Shown here one piece after another: positions 11,155 through 13,486 of a stretch of DNA of 13,486 nt. This stretch comes from Eimeria necatrix (taxonomy: Eukaryota; Apicomplexa; Conoidasida; Eucoccidiorida; Eimeriidae). The DNA is taken from positions 1 to 13,486 of the forward strand of contig NW_013651822.1 in the NCBI RefSeq assembly GCF_000499385.1. Direction: 5' to 3'. Under the pieces are notes generated by a model. The model saw only the letters and a program-made list of their open reading frames with translations, had not been told where the DNA came from and searched no databases. Numbering within the stretch: position 1 is the stretch's first letter; each line of letters begins with the position of its first letter. The translations under genes and the position numbers were made by a program.

Positions 11155-12573
11155 TTAGCCACGAGACTCGTTTCCGGTTTCTTCAGCACGCTGCAGCATT
11201 CAACAATGCGCTGGTCTGGAACAAGCAAAAGCGCTCTGCGGCTTGCGAACGAAAATGTGAAGTCCGGAAACGCTTGTCTTGTGGTTAGGCAAATGCACAA
11301 CGCACCAAACAAAACACGATTCCGTTTCAAAGTTTCACGTAAGAAGCAAAGGATCTATAAGCAGCTGGATAGATTGTGTGGCATTAAGGACGTACCTTCT
11401 GTATTCCTAAATGCTATTAACGTGAACGATCTCATATGCTCAACAAGAAGCGAGGTACACGCTTACGCCTGACACTAGCATACCAGCACTTCTGGACATG
11501 GGGGGTTGGATACATGGGGGTTGGATAAGACATATTTCTGAAATGACTTCAAGCACTTCATGGACTGGAATATCAAAAGTTACGTACCATCTGAAAGTTT
11601 TGTATATTTTAGATGTGTTGAAGAGAGCATCTGACAGTCGACTCTGGTACTTTCAGTGCATAGTAATGGCAAACATCCTCATGAAACGGACGCGGCCAGC
11701 GAACTATCTATTTGTCGACGCATTGAACCAGTTTTGCTCATCCGTGCACTAGAAAAATATACAGGGCAAATTGGACAGCCCGCCAGTCCGTTGGCATGCT
11801 ATATAGACGTCACGAAACAGTCATCGTCCACTGCATTACCACCTGTTCAACGCTCTTGCTCCCACTACTTCTGTGGCGTACTTTCTTCCAAAAGTCCACA
11901 GAACATTTTTCAAAGTAAGTTTGCTTGCGCATTTACAGGGTCGCCCGTTGGCTGCAGCTTGCACTGTGGCAATTTTCGCTTATAAGTGCGTCTCAACAGG
12001 TGTAACATATCTTTGACAGCAAAGACAATGAAGCGCAATGTGGCGATAAATTGCGCAAAAGAAACTGGACGCATAGGCAATTGTGTACATGGTGTGACTG
12101 CGTCAGCTGCTGGTTGCATCCGCTGTTTTTCAGTGCTGCACCTTAAAGTAAATTTAGGCTTTTTCACTTGTGTGGATGCAGCGCATTGTGGAGTTCCGCA
12201 TAGATGTGGACTGGAATGCCGTCTCGAGGCATACTTCCCAAATGTCTCCAGTGAGCCAGAACATTATATCTCCATGTGCATCCCAGAGTGGCTTCATCGT
12301 GACGTCGCGAATATACCTTTGAGCTATACCAGCAAAATATATTTTTTTCGAACTTCTAGTAAAAAAGGTTCGAAAATGCAGTGGTGTTTGCTATGTGTGG
12401 TCCGTCACTGCAACACTGATAGAACTGAGTTACTTCGCACAGAGGGCAATCAGTGCATCACAATCACATCACAAGAACACACGGCAGCAAAATACAGACG
12501 CTCTTCGTGTTGCGGCAATAGGTGTAATGTACAAACACTAATTTGCCGAAGAGGTGTACAATACTCCATCTAA
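11155..12573 (+). CDS. Candidate three-exon gene or decayed gene, product unknown
   Basis: The model uses one frame throughout: exon 11155-11454, intron 11455-11637, exon 11638-11914, intron 11915-12019, exon 12020-12573 ending in TAA. Spliced, it gives about 376 codons without a stop. Any 5' part would lie upstream; 11155 follows an AG (CTTAACAG), and no start codon was fixed. The first exon product is basic and Asn/Lys/Arg-rich (for example RFKVSRKKQRIYKQ). The second is mixed. The third is Cys-rich, with about 20 Cys including a cluster around HCGVPHRCGLEC, possibly disulfide or metal-binding, though no known zinc-finger spacing fits. Periodicity is weak: in exon 3, G is at position 1 in about 47 of 183 codons and at position 2 in about 49, unlike typical coding DNA. 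In exon 1, purines fill about 60 percent of first positions, which is more coding-like. No homologue is recognised. It may be real, decayed or accidental. Confidence 0.28.
11455..11637 (+). other. Possible intron (183 bases, phase 0)
   Basis: The donor is GCGAG/GTACAC and the acceptor is ATCTGACAG/TCG. Removing it joins two open stretches of the same frame at a codon boundary and eliminates stops at 11470, 11476, 11539 and 11632. The tandem G-rich duplication at 11496-11526 lies inside. The donor matches consensus only in its first four bases, and a phase match happens by chance one time in three. Confidence 0.25.
11496..11526. repeat. Two-copy tandem duplication, 16 and 15 bases
   Basis: The unit ACATGGGGGGTTGGAT (11496-11511) is followed directly by ACATGGGGGTTGGAT (11512-11526). 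The copies differ only by one G in the G-run (six versus five). This looks like a recent replication-slippage duplication. The two G-runs and GG pairs are also G-rich enough to consider a weak quadruplex on the + strand, but no function is shown. Confidence 0.85.
11915..12019 (+). other. Possible intron (105 bases, phase 1)
   Basis: The donor is TTTCAAA/GTAAGT, matching the intronic consensus at all six bases. The acceptor is CATATCTTTGACAG/CA, with a short pyrimidine tract. The upstream exon ends after the first base of a codon (A) and the downstream exon starts with CA, so the frame is kept and the junction codon is ACA. Removing the intron deletes TAA 11983-11985, the only stop between open stretches beginning at 11635 and ending at 12570. 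This is the best splice-site pair seen in the window. Confidence 0.35.
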
Positions 12574-12804
12574 AGGTTTTCCTACCGGTGATCCTTGGAA
12601 CGCTGCTTTTGTTGTCCACGAGATAGACTCGTGCAGATCCCAGACAGAATAAATCGAAAGAACTCAGAGCAAGTTGTTCAGTAGTGGCAATGTAAAGCGC
12701 AGACAAAACACAACTGACAGGTGCGGCTTGGTCATTCTGAAGGTCGCTTGCTTAGCAGGCAATACATAACAGCACACACATCGAGTGATTTCTGTGCAAC
12801 CTGA

Positions 12805-12933
12805 AAGCGCCTAGCAGCTCGGTTTATTAAGTTCTCACGTATTGCTATGAGAGAGAGAATCATCATTCTCAACGCACTTGCACCGGCTGTGCTGTTGCCT
12901 ATACACGGAAAGCCAGTCCTAAACAGCAAGTAA
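12805..12933 (+). other. Short coding-like open frame, 42 codons
   Basis: Frame 1 is open between TGA 12802-12804 and TAA 12931-12933. The product would start basic (KRLAARFIK) and then turn hydrophobic (IIILNALAPAVLLPI). It lies in the same frame as the candidates on either side. A donor-like GTAAAG starts at 12930, but its phase fits no acceptor found before 13021. The opposite strand also has a 65-codon frame over 12732-12929, so strand choice is uncertain. It is too short to call a gene. Confidence 0.12.
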
Positions 12934-13020
12934 AGTATGAGATGAATAAGCAGGCACCTGCGGCTACTATCAGCTAGAATGTTTTCTTATGAGCAGAAAG
13001 GTTGAATGTGTAAACGATAG

Positions 13021-13242
13021 TTTCGGATATCGGGCGGAGTCATCCAGCGATATGCCTTCCAAGAAAACCGCTTTCGTATTCTGGAAAACTTGCGCATAGT
13101 ACTTGTTAGTGTGTTAGTAGATAGCGATGTGTTAAAAAAAATCTGGGCGAAGGAGACCGAAAATCCAAAGACTATTATAGTCTGTGAAAACATCCTGGTG
13201 ACCTTGAAAGCTCGTAGGCTCAAAAGGAAGGACAGCTTTTAG
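13021..13242 (+). CDS. Possible terminal exon, product unknown (73 codons)
   Basis: An ATG-less frame starts right after an AG (AACGATAG, ending at 13020, which is also an in-frame TAG) and ends at TAG 13240-13242. Codon-position composition is coding-like: G is at position 1 in about 21 of 73 codons, A in about 27, T in only about 12; G is at position 2 in about 15. The product would be rich in I, V, L, K, R and E, alternating hydrophobic and charged, with a basic C-terminus (ARRLKRKDSF). No family is recognised. It shares the frame of the candidate gene ending at 12573 but is separated from it by several stops. A minus-strand 78-codon frame (12987-13223) overlaps and looks less coding-like in composition. 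If real it would be a last exon, but no phase-matched donor was established. Confidence 0.25.
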   Translation, partial: FRISGGVIQRYAFQENRFRILENLRIVLVSVLVDSDVLKKIWAKETENPKTIIVCENILVTLKARRLKRKDSF

Positions 13243-13486
13243 TCGGCGTATTCACAAATATTCAGACTTGCACATTTCAAAGGGCGCCAACCGAAGTGTC
13301 CTCCCGGCGCAGCGAAACGTGCTCACAACAACGCAATAATTTTTTTTGGTAAAGGATACATGTCAACGGCTGCGTGCATGCAGAGAGGATGATTCCGCAA
13401 CGCGCTCAAAATATCATGCCCCACGGTGGTGGAAGGTTCAATTACCAAAAGCAACAAAAGCGGAGACATGAGTAGGACAGTTTTGA
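13243..13486. other. Window end; no gene seen
   Basis: Nothing coding is visible. A run of eight T lies at 13340-13347 and a TGCATGCA palindrome at 13375-13382, the second exact copy of that 8-mer in the window. If the frame at 13021-13242 is a real last exon, this stretch would be its 3' flank. Confidence 0.5.
13375..13382. promoter_or_regulatory. TGCATGCA motif, possible AP2-type site
   Basis: This exact copy of the palindrome seen at 2832-2839 is preceded by TGCG. It is interpretable as a coccidian TGCATGC element only if the host is a coccidian and a gene starts beyond the window edge. Confidence 0.22.

Larger units (their letters stand above)
10543..13242 (+). other. Stop-poor reading frame tract (frame +1, 899 codons)
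   Basis: Read in one frame, these 899 codons hold 19 stops before the final TAG, where uniform base use would give about 42. TGA occurs 12 times (10750, 10783, 10834, 11065, 11470, 11539, 11632, 12589, 12715, 12802, 12943, 13003), TAA four times (11149, 11983, 12571, 12931) and TAG three times (11476, 12682, 13018). Frame 2 within the same tract is ordinary: over 12002-12321 it has about eight stops in 107 codons. The depletion suggests this frame was, or is, translated in parts, with stops lying in introns or having accumulated after decay. I chose this frame after inspection, so significance is weaker than the raw numbers suggest. Confidence 0.35.

Noticed and set aside
12345..12376. Inverted repeat TTTTCGAAC / GTTCGAAAA with a 14-base loop, possible hairpin or terminator
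   Set aside because: About one 9-base stem with a loop of up to 20 bases is expected by chance; it sits inside an open frame and has no terminator-like T tract after it.
12367..12377. GGTTCGAAAAT resembling a tRNA B box
   Set aside because: The last bases do not fit the B-box consensus and no A box or cloverleaf could be found around it.
1..13486. Possible organelle-derived insertions (apicomplexan cob/cox1 fragments) or retrotransposon reverse transcriptase
   Set aside because: I recognised no conserved cytochrome or polymerase motif in the frames read; a BLASTN/BLASTX search would be needed to exclude short fragments.
1..13486. CRISPR arrays, phage or bacterial operons
   Set aside because: There are no regularly spaced repeats, no dense co-directional genes and no ribosome-binding start contexts.

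Overview
The window reads as gene-poor eukaryotic nuclear DNA. No protein, tRNA, rRNA, CRISPR array or intact mobile element can be recognised by sight. In 13.5 kb the longest uninterrupted frame is 195 codons (11986-12570, +). Most other open frames are 60-120 codons, scattered over both strands, which is about what stop-to-stop chance gives in DNA of this composition. Bacterial, phage and plasmid origins are very unlikely because there are no packed genes, operons or start sites with ribosome-binding sequences. Hand-counted 60-base samples gave G+C of 33/60 (line 1), 26/60 (line 6001) and 17/60 (line 9421), so overall G+C is probably in the mid-40s percent. CpG does not look depleted in the samples. 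TGCA and its extension TGCATGC are over-used in places. That pattern fits coccidian apicomplexans, where TGCATGC is a known promoter motif. It is weak evidence, and a tick, dinoflagellate or other protist remains possible.

Layout. Positions 1-3980 hold no supportable gene. Positions 3981-5273 (+) hold a patch of frames with coding-like base periodicity (G enriched at codon position 1, depleted at position 2). It moves between frames 3 and 1 and carries stops, so it is either a few exons of an unrecognised gene or an eroded coding remnant. Positions 5274-10417 show nothing convincing. Positions about 10418-13242 (+) are the most structured part. One frame (frame +1) is unusually poor in stops over about 2.7 kb (19 stops in 899 codons). 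Two phase-consistent introns can be drawn there, 11455-11637 and 11915-12019. The second has a GTAAGT donor and removes the only stop between two long open stretches. A further coding-like frame lies at 13021-13242.

My best single hypothesis is a multi-exon gene, or its decayed copy, on the + strand between about 11155 and 12573, with no recognisable product. All coding calls are low confidence and rest on frame statistics and splice-site fit, not on homology. I found no convincing novel system. The findings list the few signals that a splice-aware gene finder, RNA-seq or a translated search could settle.
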